Assembly (NCBI RefSeq): GCF_910592395.1
Contig: NC_088318.1
Span: forward strand, 5,356,756-5,420,755
Reading direction: 5' to 3'
Length of the DNA stretch: 64,000 bases
From: Lineus longissimus
Lineage: Eukaryota > Nemertea > Pilidiophora > Heteronemertea > Lineidae
Shown: piece after piece, positions 35,337 to 47,700 of the stretch
Numbering within the stretch: position 1 is the stretch's first letter
Layout of the letters: every line of letters starts with the position of its first letter
The notes under the pieces: generated by a model
The model's database searches: none
What the model saw: the letters and a program-made list of their open reading frames with translations, nothing else
What the model was told of the DNA's origin: nothing
Made by a program: the position numbers and the translations under genes

Positions 35337-35876
35337 ATTTCGTTTTAACGTTGGCCAGAAGCGCGCTGACTTACTCTGAATGTGTAGATTGGAATTGACA
35401 CATGGCAAATACAAATGTACTTGCTCCTACAAAAACATAACTATCCATTTTGCACAGTCCCCTTTTTAGACTACGTGTTTGACAAGACTATCACTACACC
35501 AATGACATGTTAGCCAAATTGCTTTAGCGTTATTGATCAATATGCACATGTTGTCTAACAGTACTTACAAGTGAACACTTTTATTGGCAGAAAGTAGAAA
35601 GTGAACTTGTCTGACATATCATGTAAACCTAAAACATCATTCTCATTATAACAGCATGTCTTATATTTCAATAACTCGTGATTGCCAGTGACTTCTCTTA
35701 TGAAGGTCTCGACACCTTCAGCCGTTTTTCGCGAAAATGAACTGGTTGAATGTCTCATTCGACATGTCATGACTATGTTAACCTACAATATGTAATTTCG
35801 TTAGCATTACTGAGCACATCAGCACATGTTGCCTCGAAATACAAACTAAAATTATCTTCGCTGTACTTTTTCGACA
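35337..35876. other. Non-genic stretch
   Basis: No gene or repeat with clear ends is recognised between the tandem repeats and the fold-back element. Confidence 0.4.
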
Positions 35877-36246
35877 TACTGGGTCCACTCACCAATAAAA
35901 TCCAAAGCCCGATAATACCCGATTTGTACCACCGCCTCGATGGGTAGAGTCTTAGCTAAACAGCCGAACACAATAGTAGGCCTTTCGCAGCCATAAAAGG
36001 GGTGGGATATCTATTCAAGGGTTAACAACGTAATCGTCATGAATAGTCATGACTCTACAGCGGAACTTTTCATATTGCAATTAAAGACCAATTGGAAGAA
36101 ACGAAGACAATATATCCCACCCCTTTTATGGCTGCGAAAGGCCTACCATTATGCCCGTTTGTTTAGGCTCTACCCATCACCCATCGAGGCGGTAGTAGAA
36201 ATCGAGTATGGTCGGGTTGGGATCTTATTCGTGAGTGGAGTCAGTA
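35877..36246. mobile_element. Fold-back element with arms of about 135 nt
   Basis: The left arm (35877-36010) and right arm (36111-36246) are inverted copies. They share ACCGCCTCGATGGGT, TAGGCCTTTCGCAGCCATAA, AAGGGGTGGGATAT and TCCACTCAC. They surround a spacer of about 100 nt. The right arm has a short internal duplication (ATGGGTGATGGGTAGAG). There is no coding sequence. The element class is unknown; TIR-only structure suggests a MITE or fold-back transposon. Confidence 0.7.
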
Positions 36247-37813
36247 TTCATGATCAACGAAGTGTGAGGATAAGTTGCTTTTTTATTGCAAATAATAAGT
36301 AACGACATGAAATTCAGGCTATGACATTCTCGTAGAAAAAACATATTTTGAGACAACTGATGTAGGCAAATTCGTGACGAGACGTTCATGATAGTGATTG
36401 AATGTGACTGCGCAGTTTCAAGATTATTGAACAAGTCGCATTGTCCCATGTCGTTGACAGCGATCTACATTTTAGATCGAGCCGGAACTGTCTTGCCTTG
36501 TCTCGTTATTTCTCTCGAGATTAACATGCTTGTTTTATTCATGTCGCGAGCCTGTCACTGCTTGTATAAGTCTTGTCAGCATGTGTCAGATACGCATAAC
36601 TATTTTCTCGAGTTCTCCTTCAGTCTGTTCATTGAACAGGCATGATCAGTAAAGTCGTAGACATTTTTTATTTCACGCTGTTACCGCAGCAGACAACGAG
36701 TTATTATATTTATGAGAAGAGAAAAAATGTTCGTCCTTAAATACTTAGGACATAAATGAAACAGCAGTTTGTGGTCAGTCGGAGAGGGCAAAAAGTTCGG
36801 AGGGGGACCAAAAACGACACTTCTTGAATTCCGGCCAAAATCATGGTCAAAAACACTTGTTTGGTGACTTGGGGAGAGGGGTGGGGGGGGGGGGGGCATT
36901 TGCAAGATACGCCCATGATGAGTTTTGTGACGGTAACAATGTGCAAAAACTATCGGTGTGTGGTGTAAATTTATGTTTTGTCACGCACACGGCAGCAGCT
37001 GAATGGGTGCGGTGCGGCAAATGCCAAACGTTTTGCACATGCGTTGTCCAGGGATAACGTGTTACATGACATATCGACTCTTTGATGTATTACGTCACCC
37101 CTTATTAAGAAGAGCTACATGTACCAACGACGATGGTACAATGTAGTTGATCGACATTTCTTGAAAGTTTCTCGGATAATTCCTTCTACCGCGTGTCGTA
37201 TGTATGAAATAGCACATGACTTGTTAACACGACAGTTCGTCGTTCGTAGACGTTGCGAAACGTGCCTAAAGGTAAAGCAATAAATGATTAAACCTATTGC
37301 ATAATCCTTCATTTACCATTTCTCGATTTTCGTCGCGATCAGATCAATTAAACATTGAACAAATACGGGGACTATCGCAACGCTAAAGTGATGCGTCAGC
37401 ATGTTGTAAAAGAATCAAAGCACCAAATTCTCGTTTCCGATACATCGTTATCTTACTTGCGTAGGAAATTAAATGAGTATATTTCATGATAACGGCCTGG
37501 CCTGGAAGCCGTTCCAACGTGTCCTTTGTGTTTCAGCAGTCTAAATCTTAAGAGATTGAAGATTTTGTATTGGGTATCTTAATTAGAAATTTAAGCTATT
37601 GCTAACGGTTCCCGCGAACCCCCTAGTCTCGAAGACGTGGGTTTTTCCAAGACAAGGCTGCGATATTTATGATGAGATAGGAATCATTTCTATTCAAGCA
37701 AAAGGGCCAATGTTTCAGATACCATCCCGCTTTGAAGGAGATTTAATTGCGTAGTAAATATCATCAGACCACGAGTAAAATAGTCCATAGCCAACCATCT
37801 CGTCGTCCCTTTA
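36247..37813. other. Non-genic stretch with a G14 tract
   Basis: Nothing is recognised apart from G14 at 36883-36896. Confidence 0.4.
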
Positions 37814-37815
37814 TA

Positions 37816-38355
37816 CAGGGTGGTCCAGAAAGAAACGCTACTCGATACTTCCCCGCCGTTGATATCAGTGGATGGGGAATCTTTCTAGGAGAGAAATTAC
37901 ACCGCAATCGCCCGATTTGGTTCCGTATTTCTTGTTTGAGAGCCTATTTTGTGAAGCACAGACAAGATTCATTCGCGCATAAGGAAAGTTGAACTGTGCC
38001 GGTAAATTGAACTTAGTAAGTAGGTGGATAAAATGTTAGGTAATAATACTGAAAGGTTCCTAGTGACCATTTGCAACTGAGTAAATGTCGTGTTAGCATG
38101 GCCAGGCCTCAACACACCACAAGATGTTTGTAACCTACAACAGAAGCGTTCTGTTTTCTCCATTGAACCTGGCCAACGGACTCCAACCTTGCTTCACAAA
38201 AACGTCTCTACAAAAAAAAGACCGAACAAAATCGGTCGAGCTTGGTATCATTCTTCTTCTAGAAAGATTCCACATCCACTGGTATCAATGGTTTTAACCC
38301 CCTGGCCGGTGGCCGGTGTAAGTATCCGGTTGCGTTTTTTTTCTTGACCACCCTG
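37816..38355. mobile_element. Tc1/mariner-type MITE, 540 bp, flanked by TA
   Basis: The left end starts CAGGGTGGTCCAGAAAGAAA and the right end is its inverse, TTTTTTCTTGACCACCCTG. A second matched block further in (TCAGTGGATGGGGAATCTTT against AAAGATTCCACATCCACTGG) extends the inverted repeats to about 80-90 nt. TA flanks both ends (37814-37815 and 38356-38357). It has no transposase frame and would need an enzyme encoded elsewhere. Its terminus is close to that of the 21720 element. Confidence 0.7.
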
Positions 38356-38357
38356 TA

Positions 38358-40183
38358 CATACAGGCAGTTCTTTCTGAGAGGCGATACGTTTAAATTACA
38401 CACCACAGGCATGACAAGTAGTTGACCATGAATGCTGGCACATGGGAAAATTTACGTATATGGCACTCCGGCCAATAAATTGCATGTCTTGTGATGATTT
38501 CTATGATATTTCTTCTGACCTGCCCGGCGGGCGGGTGCAGATGATGAGATTGAACTCTATGTTGGTTTCCTTTAAAAGTAGGGAGAGATCGGGTTGCCAC
38601 TTAAGGACAAGTTAATGCTGGCTTTGTAACATGATCCTGACTAAGTGATGGCAATAATGGCAGCGGTAGTTGCCATTGTATTTCAGCAGAATTATAGAAT
38701 CATCTGGCTTTGGCGAAAATTGTCCCAGTGAGGCCCACTTTGTCTTAAATAAATTTCCCACATGTATGGTATATTCCAGTGTACGAGAAAAAGGCTTTAT
38801 CGAGCCATGTTGCACCAGCTAATGATACCGACTTTGGGAGGATGTCACCAATGGCAACTAAACCAACGGGACTACTCTTTCTGTGATTTTGTGTTCTTCA
38901 AACTCTGACAGTTGAAATGAAACGTATTACGTATAGAGTTACATATTAGATTTTCGTAAATGGGTGAATTTTGATTCGATTGACAATCGATAGGGACCAA
39001 TTCTAAACACGTTCATGAATATTCCGCCAATTCGCAGGTATTAGGTTAAAGGTCGATTCTGGTCAAATGCTGATGGCGATGGTCAAGGTCATATCCTATG
39101 AACATGATGAATCGTCTAATTTTACTAAACAACTTTAAGATACATGTAGACGAATCGCATATTCACACTGTTCGCAGAAACTCGCCTTAAATCGCTAAAT
39201 TAGATATTTCTGTCACATTACAATTCACATTAGGAAGGCTGTCTGAAAAATAAGACAATCTCCACTTAAGTTTTCGCCCCATTCCTTCAACAAACGACAA
39301 GGGATCAGCAGTATTTTATCATGAAATTGCACTTTTATGGTAATATGCCGTGTGACCTTGTCATTTATTACGACAGAAGCCAAATTGCATTAACTTTGTA
39401 TTCCTCTCATTTTGATAATATATAAGATTATCGTATGGCATTGCATTCAAGAACAAAGTGAAATTGTAACTTAACTCTGACATGAAATTGCTCACGTATG
39501 TATAAATTATAGGGCTAGCGCATCCCTAACTCACTATGTAAGGCTTACATTCTCCTGGCAGTGTCAGTATAATGATCGTCGCGAAATGGCAGTTTTCCTG
39601 ACACGTGTTATTTCCAGCTTCTAGGTAAGTTGAGCTGCATCCTGAAATAGATGCTTAACGCACCAGTAAAGAGAGATCTCACATCTCTGAAGTGACCTGG
39701 TATACTGGTACGCAAGTCACTTAAGCAAGTTTACTACCGGTGCAGCGATGGTTGCCAGCGCGAAGGGTGGTCAAATTAATGAGGAAAATTATTTAAATGC
39801 TGCACCTAGGAAATGCCTTTCGATTAAGGACGCCTTGAAATGTCCGTCTGAGGCATTTATAACGTATTTTGCCATAATTTATTACACTTGCCGTTATGAT
39901 GAACAAATGAATAAATCACATGGGGGGTTTCTCCTTCAGTTTCAATTAAAGGAATTGATACCGAACTGGTTTTGGCCAAAATTTCAGTTGCACCCGAGCG
40001 GTTTTTTTGAGACAATCAATACCGAAATTGAGGTATCAATTTCTATTTTAAAACTAATATCTCAAATCAAACAACAAAAAATGTGGTTTTAAATGCTTTT
40101 TGAAAGCTTCCACATTTTGCACCAACCCAAGCCGTTACCAAACCGTATGGTTACAAAACCATAACCGCTGAATTGAAAACGAA
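38358..40183. other. Non-genic stretch
   Basis: No exon is recognised. A 114-codon frame at 39748-40092 has low-complexity, lysine-rich and asparagine-rich character and no domain, so I do not call it. Confidence 0.4.
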
Positions 40184-40347
40184 GCTTCGTGTGCGCATAG
40201 TGCATTTACACTGTAAAGTGCGGTTTATTCTATCAAGTAATTTTAGATAATACTTGATCAACGAGGCTTCGTGTGCGCATAGTGCATTTACACTGTAAAG
40301 TGCGGTTCATTCTAACAAGGTATTTTAGATGATACTTAATCACCTCC
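40184..40347 (+). repeat. 82-bp tandem repeat, two units
   Basis: Units start at 40184 and 40266 with GCTTCGTGTGCGCATAGTGC, then ATTTACACTGTAAAGTGCGG. They differ at only a few positions. Each includes the palindromic word TTTACACTGTAAA. The function is unknown. Confidence 0.75.
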
Positions 40348-43300
40348 ACACAACAAACAACTAACAAAAAAACTAACGTTTGCACCAAAGAGCAATGAAA
40401 ATAGAAAATGCGATAGAAACCTCTTGGCTCGGTGAACATTCGCGGTGTGAGACACTTTGTTGCGTCCAAACCGGTGTACTAACGACCTAGTGATCACCGC
40501 TACGACTATTAACAAGATGAATAACATCTTAAGGCGAATTTGTATGTAGTGCACAGACGTGCAGGAGCTATTAAGGGACTGATGGTAAACAATTAGGCGT
40601 AAGTGAAACAGTCAACGGACAAATATCTACCGGCTTAAAACGCCAATTGTTTGTTTGGATTACACATAAGGGGCCGAAAACGATGTCTACACGTACTTTG
40701 TCATTATAATGGGACGCTATCATAATCTAGAAAGTGCGGCCGATTATTAATCTTATTAGTTTCTCCGCTCACAAAACTCGGTGATCAGAAATGCATCCTT
40801 GGTGAAAAGTTGGCTCCTGGAGGAATTGTACGGTGTGCATATTGGAGAGAACTGTAATAAAGATAGAGAGACACAATTATCACAAAAGCCCGTTTCAAAT
40901 AATGGTCTTTTTGCTTTTGTGATGAACACGGCAGTTATCAGAATATTACTGTCAGTTCTGTTTTCTGCAATCCCTACAGTGGGCTAATATAGAACCAACA
41001 AAAATTATGCATATCGAGCAAAGCCATCAAATGTGTACTGACATAAGCCTAAAACCAACTTGCTTTTTAATATGGGTACTCATGGAACCATATTTCTTTG
41101 AAATGGAAAAGCGGCAAGTTTTGCAACCCTTATCAACAACGAAATATGAAACACGACCCGAGGTGTTTTTTCTTAACGGCGACGATTCATAATCATCTTC
41201 ATTTGCAGATACAGACTATTCCCAAACGTAACGTTTCGCTCTCTCGATCATGCAACATTACGCTTTTTTAATTGTCCTCTTTCATGCTCCGAGTGCAATA
41301 GTCTGCCTGGTGCTTTAGATAATGACCGAGTTGGTCCGTCGTTATCTCGCACTAAATCTCAACGATGTATCAAACACGGCGCCACTCATTAATTTCATAC
41401 AGAAATAATGCATACAAAAATAATTAACAGCGAACCTTGTGTACCAATGATACGACCATCGATGTGGAAGGAACCCGCAAAAACTTACTGCCTGCGAACT
41501 ACTACCTTTAAAGGAAACCTATGGCGAATTAACGCTTATAAAAATCGAGACTTTTGAACAGCCCGGTTAAAACCTTTGGCGGGAATAAGCCTCCAATGAT
41601 AAATGTTAGCAGTTATGAGTTCCCTTGAGGTGGTTGATTATTTAGCCAATGAGCTGCATGAGAAGTAATCATTAATTTAGTTCATATTTTTACCACGTTC
41701 AGCTAGTCTAAATATAAACGTGGGCCACGACAATAGGTGTCTTTAACTTAATTTCCCGTCTTTTGTTGATGTTTCGTTTTTCAGCAGTCACCCCATCCAT
41801 ACCAATCAGGTTTCGCTACAGCTCAAACACCGTCCAATCAAGCCATGTTGGAACATTGATCGAATGCACATCATCGTACAACCCAGTTAGTGAGAAATAC
41901 AAAAATCAGCATCTGACTGATTACGAGTTACCGGACCTTGGTGACCTTCCCATTGAGCTTTTTTTGCTATCACTCGTCCATACCAATTAGATGCTACAAC
42001 GGATGTTACTACGGCGTCCAATCCTGCCAGGGAGAATGATCGAATGCACCTTATCTTTTAGTCTAGTCTCTTTGGGGACACCGACCGTATCATGACCGTA
42101 AAAGGATTTCATTCATTATCAGTGGCCGTATCCAGCAAGCAGCTGTGTAAACCAAAGGTTCCCCGTGGTGTACCATCAGATAACTCATCCGACTGAGTAT
42201 TTCTCGATTGTCACTGGTCCGTCACAATCAAGTGTCACACAGTGAGCGCACGGTGGATAACAAGCCACATTGATGGCAATGTGGCTGGTTCTTCGACTGA
42301 TACTTTGGGAACGATGATGATGAATTTGTTTCCTCGTATATTACAGTCAGTCTCCTGGGGGACACTGCCGTACAAAAACAAATGCCAGCTCAAGAAAAAC
42401 ACGTTATAAAACCTCAGTATCCGATTAATCACATGTGGTGAAATTATTTTTCTTTTGAAGAAGGCTAAGCCCAATTATTCTCTTGATGTTCGTTGTTATG
42501 CTTGCGTATAGATCGGCGGAATCATGCGAAGTCAATTGCTGGTAAATTCATTTTACAGGCGGGAAGCTTAAAAGGGAATGAGATATAGACGTAGGGGGTC
42601 CAGTATATTGGGAATATAGGAGGCTGGTTATGGCGTCCGACTTCCTGTATTGTTTTTTTATCTGCTGGATGTCATGCGATCGTTTTTTACCGTACAAGTC
42701 ACCAGCAAGCACATACATGCAGGGAGTCGCAGAATTGGTGTGTTTATAAGATGCTTTCCTGCCCCATGTTTAAGTTACAGATGTCAAAAACGATGAGAAC
42801 TTTCGGATTGCCATCACTGTTCCAATAATTGATACTCGGACTTGACGGATATCTGATAATATGTATCTGGTCTTTCTGACATGAACGGTTTTAAGGTTAG
42901 AAAAGTGCGATCGCGATCATAGGCTAAAACCCTACGTTGTGAACTGCGGCTGTCGCGGAGCGCGATGAGGTTTGAGGAAAGCTTCAGGATAGTCGAGTCA
43001 ATGCGAGAGGTCAGATGATAACCACTACTAACTGTAATTGACAACAGACTAACTTTAGAATTACTGCAAACGGATCTAACGATTTGGAGTCTAAAACTCT
43101 AAACAATTATGAGACCGTTATTGCGCCAACAACTGCTCTCATCTGACATACACGGGAGTTTATTAAACGGAATAATGTTCTATTTGACGCTTAGCTTTCA
43201 ACATAATATTTGAAAAAGCTTTTCGTCATCTATGCCGATCCACCGTCGTTGTGCGTGTATCCATTCTTTAAAGGAGGAGACTTTACTGACTTTAGGACTG

Positions 43301-44117
43301 ATATTCACCACTGATAAGTCGGCATGTTCGTCATCAAGCCAATAAAAGTTGAAGCAATTAAGAGTTTTTGTACCGGGGATCCCGAATTTGCCAAATGGAT
43401 TAATGTAAAAAAACAGTGCTAACCTGCTTTGAGGCCGACAACAATATCTCAGGTTATAAAGTTACCAAATGAGAAATGTGTTCCTCGCAGCTGACAAAGG
43501 TTAATAGCAGGCTAACAGCATTGCTATTGGCAATACACTGCTGTTATACTGGTCAGGTAAAATGGCTGGATAACCCCGCCCAGGGTGACCGATGTGCTAG
43601 TTTTTCAGTCCGCTGCTGGCCGAACGGTCACGAACCCAAAGCCTAATGAAGTGTACTTCTGCCGTTAGCAATTGCGCCGCATGCATCTCTAGGGGAATAT
43701 TAATGAATTCGCCAAAGAAGGAAAAATTAATGGAGGTTGATCAACAGCCGGTAGCAGAGTTAATGGCATAACGTGTTTATTGTTGCAGAAAACTGCCTGT
43801 TTGGTATTTGACAGAATAGTATTTCTACAGAATAGTGGGATTAAGAATAAACCTGAAGCAATTTACACGTGTCGCGTTTCTATATACGTTACCGAAGTGA
43901 TTAAATCGTCATCATAGTGCCGTTTTCATGGAAGGTAAAAAATTGGAAAAATTTGAATATTTCACTATAGCCGATGATTTTACTCATGGCGTAAAGGAAG
44001 ATGTCAAGCGTTGATCTGGCACTTGTTGCTCTGAATACGGTTACCGTAGTAGGTAAAGTGCAAGCTCTGCGAACCATTCTGTTTCATCAGCTAGGTTCGT
44101 AAAGCTTGCATTTTACG
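40348..44117. other. Long non-genic stretch
   Basis: No exon is recognised. Two loosely similar segments about 190 bp apart near 41790-42055 share CCATACCAAT, CGTCCAATC and TGATCGAATGCAC, and may be an old tandem duplication. Confidence 0.4.
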
Positions 44118-44119
44118 TA

Positions 44120-44479
44120 AAGGAATGGGCGGCTTTTTATTGCAGTATGTTTGTTCTTCCTCGGGTTCATCAGTAAACTTTTTTCTAAACTTGTTCGATG
44201 CTTTCCCAATTTTGTTTCGGCTCTTAGATAATAGAAAATCGCGTTATTCGTTATCTCTAGTATCCGCACAAATCCTGGCGCCTAAGACCTTTCCCGCCAC
44301 GTGAGTACACGCCGAGAGTTGACTCCGTTCAAAACGGAGTCAACATCGGAAAAGCGTGATAATTAAGTCAGATTTTGAATCTTTCCTTTTTGTGCAATTT
44401 GTTGATGGAAATTAGAATAGGAGGTGACTGGGCAGCCGACAGCTGGGTAATATTGCCCTTAATAATGCCAATGGTCCTT
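44120..44479 (+). mobile_element. MITE family E, copy 4 (360 bp), flanked by TA
   Basis: It runs from TA|AAGGAATGGGCGG to ATGGTCCTT|TA (TA at 44118-44119 and 44480-44481). It shares the family core, including TTTCCCGCC (44290-44298), which overlaps an E-box CACGTG (44298-44303), and GGAGTCAACATCGG. It is about 200 bp shorter than copy 1, lacking the middle block after CACGCCGAG. Confidence 0.65.
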
Positions 44480-44575
44480 TAAGCGTTGCTCAGCCTATTG
44501 TTGTGATGGAATAAACCTAGCGATGAACTTGATAATGTAATCGCCATTTCAATATCATTCAGAAAAACGTTTTTA

Positions 44576-44625
44576 GCTCACCTCTTAGCAGAGGTGAGCT
44601 TATCCCATACCGTGGCGTCCGTCGT

Positions 44626-44669
<44 letters not shown>

Positions 44670-45725
44670 CGTCGTCGTCCGTCGTCCGTTAGCAGGGCAC
44701 GTTTCGTAACTGTTAGAGCTATTGAGTTGAAACTTGGTACACATGTACCCTTATGTAATGACACCTTGGAGACCAAGTTTCGGTCCGATTCGTTTCATGG
44801 TTTGGCCACCAGGGGGCCAAACGTTAAAAGTGAAAATATGCAATATCTCCCTTAATAGTAGTCGGGAAATTTTGAAAAAAATATGGTAGGTACTTCTAGC
44901 AAAGGTGCATCATATATCCTCCGGGTTTTTGATTTGACCTCCTTTTCAAGGTCACAGAGGTCAAATGGTGTAAATTGGCCGTTAGGATGTAACGATGGCA
45001 CGTTTCTAAACTGCAATGACTATTCATACCAAATTTGGTACACATTTACCTCTTAGTCAGGTGATCTCAGGGACTGAAGTTTGGTCCAATATGATTCACC
45101 ACTTGACCACCAGGGGGCAAAATCCAAAAACCTTAAAAATGTGATTATTCCTTAACTTCTTGCCCGATTGCCACCAATTTGATATCATGGGTACATCTAA
45201 CCACCATACAGTATATGTCACACAGGTTTTTAATTTGACCTTCTTGTCAAGGTCACAGAGGTCAAATGGCGTAAATTCGCCGTCAGGCCGTAACTATGGC
45301 ACGTTTCTTAACTGCAATGACTATTGATCACAAATTAAGTACACATGTACCCCTTGGTCAGGTGATCTCAGGTATCGAAGTTTGGTGCAATCTGATTTGC
45401 CGTTTGGCCTCCAGGGAGGGGGCCAAATCCTAAATTCTTCAAAATGCCATTATTCCTAGTAATGACTTGCCCGATTGGCACCAATTTTATATCATAGGTA
45501 CATCTAATTCTAACAACCATTCGATGTGTCACCCGGGTCTTCTTTGATTTGACCTACTTTGCAAGGTCACAGAGGTCGAATGTACTGTAAATTGGCCATT
45601 TTGGGGAAATTGTAATTGCTTGGACCTACATCAAACCTAACACTACATGACACAATACAATGCTCTTTATCCATCTTTCCTCCACATGAGGTGAGCACAA
45701 TGGCCCTGGCCATTTCATTTTCAAA
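44576..45725 (+). mobile_element. GCTCACC/GGTGAGC element, copy 1 (non-autonomous, Helentron-like?)
   Basis: It begins GCTCACCTC (44576-44584) and ends with the inverted GAGGTGAGC (45688-45696), followed after two bases by a six-bp hairpin, ATGGCC-CT-GGCCAT. The start is also a local hairpin, AGCTCACCTC-TTAGCA-GAGGTGAGCT (44575-44600). A (TCG)n tract (about 44616-44690) is followed by three direct units of about 301 bp beginning GGCACGTTTC at 44696, 44997 and 45299. Each unit carries ACCACCAGGG, GCCCGATTG-like words and CAAGGTCACAGAGGTC. There is no transposase. Subterminal inverted repeats, internal minisatellite and a terminal hairpin are the layout of Helentron-type non-autonomous elements, which is an inference. 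Confidence 0.6.
44616..44690 (+). repeat. (TCG)n microsatellite within the element
   Basis: GTC/TCG triplets interrupted by GTCC. The second copy of the element has a shorter version at about 60803-60836, so the microsatellite is an inherited part of the family. Confidence 0.85.
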
Positions 45726-46418
45726 ATATAGGCTCTCGCACTGAATGAGACGCCAATGGAATTTATTGTAAAGCAAATGGCGGTTGAGTGTTCAATTTCG
45801 TCATATGATCAATAGAAAGTGGCACTAAGTATCACGACTAAAGATTCGCTGTCTCTGCTTGATTGGCTTAATACTGAGTTCTTTTCTCGAAAGAGGATTT
45901 GCTCTGCAAGAGCAGTTGCAAGAAAAACAAGGCCGGCAAACTCGAAACTTGGATTTATTATTGTGCCATTTTGAATTATTCTTCCATTCGTCACTAACAA
46001 CGAATCTAACTTGTTGATGAAAGCATTGATCAAATTGGATGCAGATTCTCATTGTCGCTGCGCAGGAAGTTTAGACCTCGTGAGACAAAGTCTTTGTGAA
46101 GCTGCTGTAAGTCCGAATACTCAGAGAATACTGGCGATATGTCTATCATATGTATGTTAAACGTACACTTAAGCTACAATCTGTGCAAGGATGCATTACA
46201 GTGACTTTTGCATTAATATGCTCTGTTCAAAGATAATACAAGGGATAATACAAGGACATGGGCTCAATCTAAGTGTCAATCAATGATATAACCTAACAAT
46301 ACTAAACATGGGGATATGCTTGTCTATCAAATATATACAAAGTTTGTTTACCAACAGTTCAAAGAGCCCATCATCAATTTCCTCTCTTGCTCAGTCCTCT
46401 GCCCCTTCCACTCATTAA

Positions 46419-46449
<31 letters not shown>

Positions 46450-47700
46450 TCTTTTTGTTCCTCCTATCTAATAGACGTCTAGACACTACACGTTGATGTC
46501 TATTAGACACTCACATGTCTAACTAGGTGTCTATAATAGACATAATGGTTGATGTTTATTAGACATCAGATAGACGTCTTTTGTACATCAACCAATTGAT
46601 GTCTATCAGTCTGAGACATCGTGGAAAAAATAAAAACTATTATTTGTTTCCTGATAAAAGAACAACGGAGAAAGGCTCGTGCTTTTTTTGCATTCTAATA
46701 TCTTATGGGAAACAGCAATCATTGTGTTGAACATTTTTTTTCTCATTTATTATAAATTTCATTTTTTGATCAAAAACATTAAACCCCCAAAATCTTTTTA
46801 GATATTTAGAATTTCGAAAAAAAGAATAGAAGAATATATTTTCTAGATGTCCGATAGACCCCTGTTAGCTATTATTGGAGGAGTGCTCTCATGAGAATAT
46901 CACCTCCAAGTGAAGAGTGATCGGAAGAAAAAGGAGAATGAGATTCATTGGTATACATGTATTAAAACCGGCTCAATTTGGTGATCGTACTTTATATGTT
47001 CCCACTAAATGCTACATACATGTAGAGCCATGTCAGTATGATTCTTTGACTTCGTCGTTGGTCAATCAATTTATTAACGTCATTTAAATATAATCACACG
47101 TTGCGCGCTGATTTTCGCGCAAATGAGAAAAATATCCACGGGGAATCATCAGTTGTCAGCAAACTTATGATATCAGTATTTGCAACTTGCAATAAGACGG
47201 TGACTCACGAGGGAGCCTGAAATCTTTGTGGATCCTTTTAATTTCCCAAGCGCATTACGGGAAATGGATGAGAAACGTCCTCATGGAACTATGAGTTGAC
47301 GTTTGGTCTAATCATACTTCTATTGTGTATTTGGATAGCCAAGGCTGCGGATTTGTTTCATTTCTCTGTTGGTTTGCGTGTTTGCATTATATGGTTTCAG
47401 TATTTGGTTGGTCATGTCAACATGGTCATCAGCATTGAACCCCAGGCTGTTCATGTTCCACTCTTAAGGTTCTTCTTCAATTCCGTCTTTGAATTGCCTT
47501 TGTTGAAAGAACAGTAATTACTTCCGTGAGAAGGACGTTTTCTCGATCAGACCCCAGGAGAGGCTGGCCTGGGAGTCTCTTGTACAATCGTCAATATAAT
47601 AAATCAGTGTGACAAACTTAGATGTTGCATCAATAAGAAACTGGGAAACAATCTCTCGCAGTGTATAGCTCACATGTGGCGACCCATCATCTCTGTCATG
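45726..47700. other. Non-genic stretch with C16/(AC)n and a palindrome cluster
   Basis: No gene is recognised. C16 at 46419-46434 runs into (AC)n. Directly after it, 46475-46620, lies a cluster of alternating AGACATC/GATGTCT words, described among the findings. The rest is AT-rich. Confidence 0.45.

Noticed and set aside
44559-44744. Minus-strand frame with a run of aspartates
   Set aside because: It is the translation of the (TCG)n microsatellite inside a repeat element.
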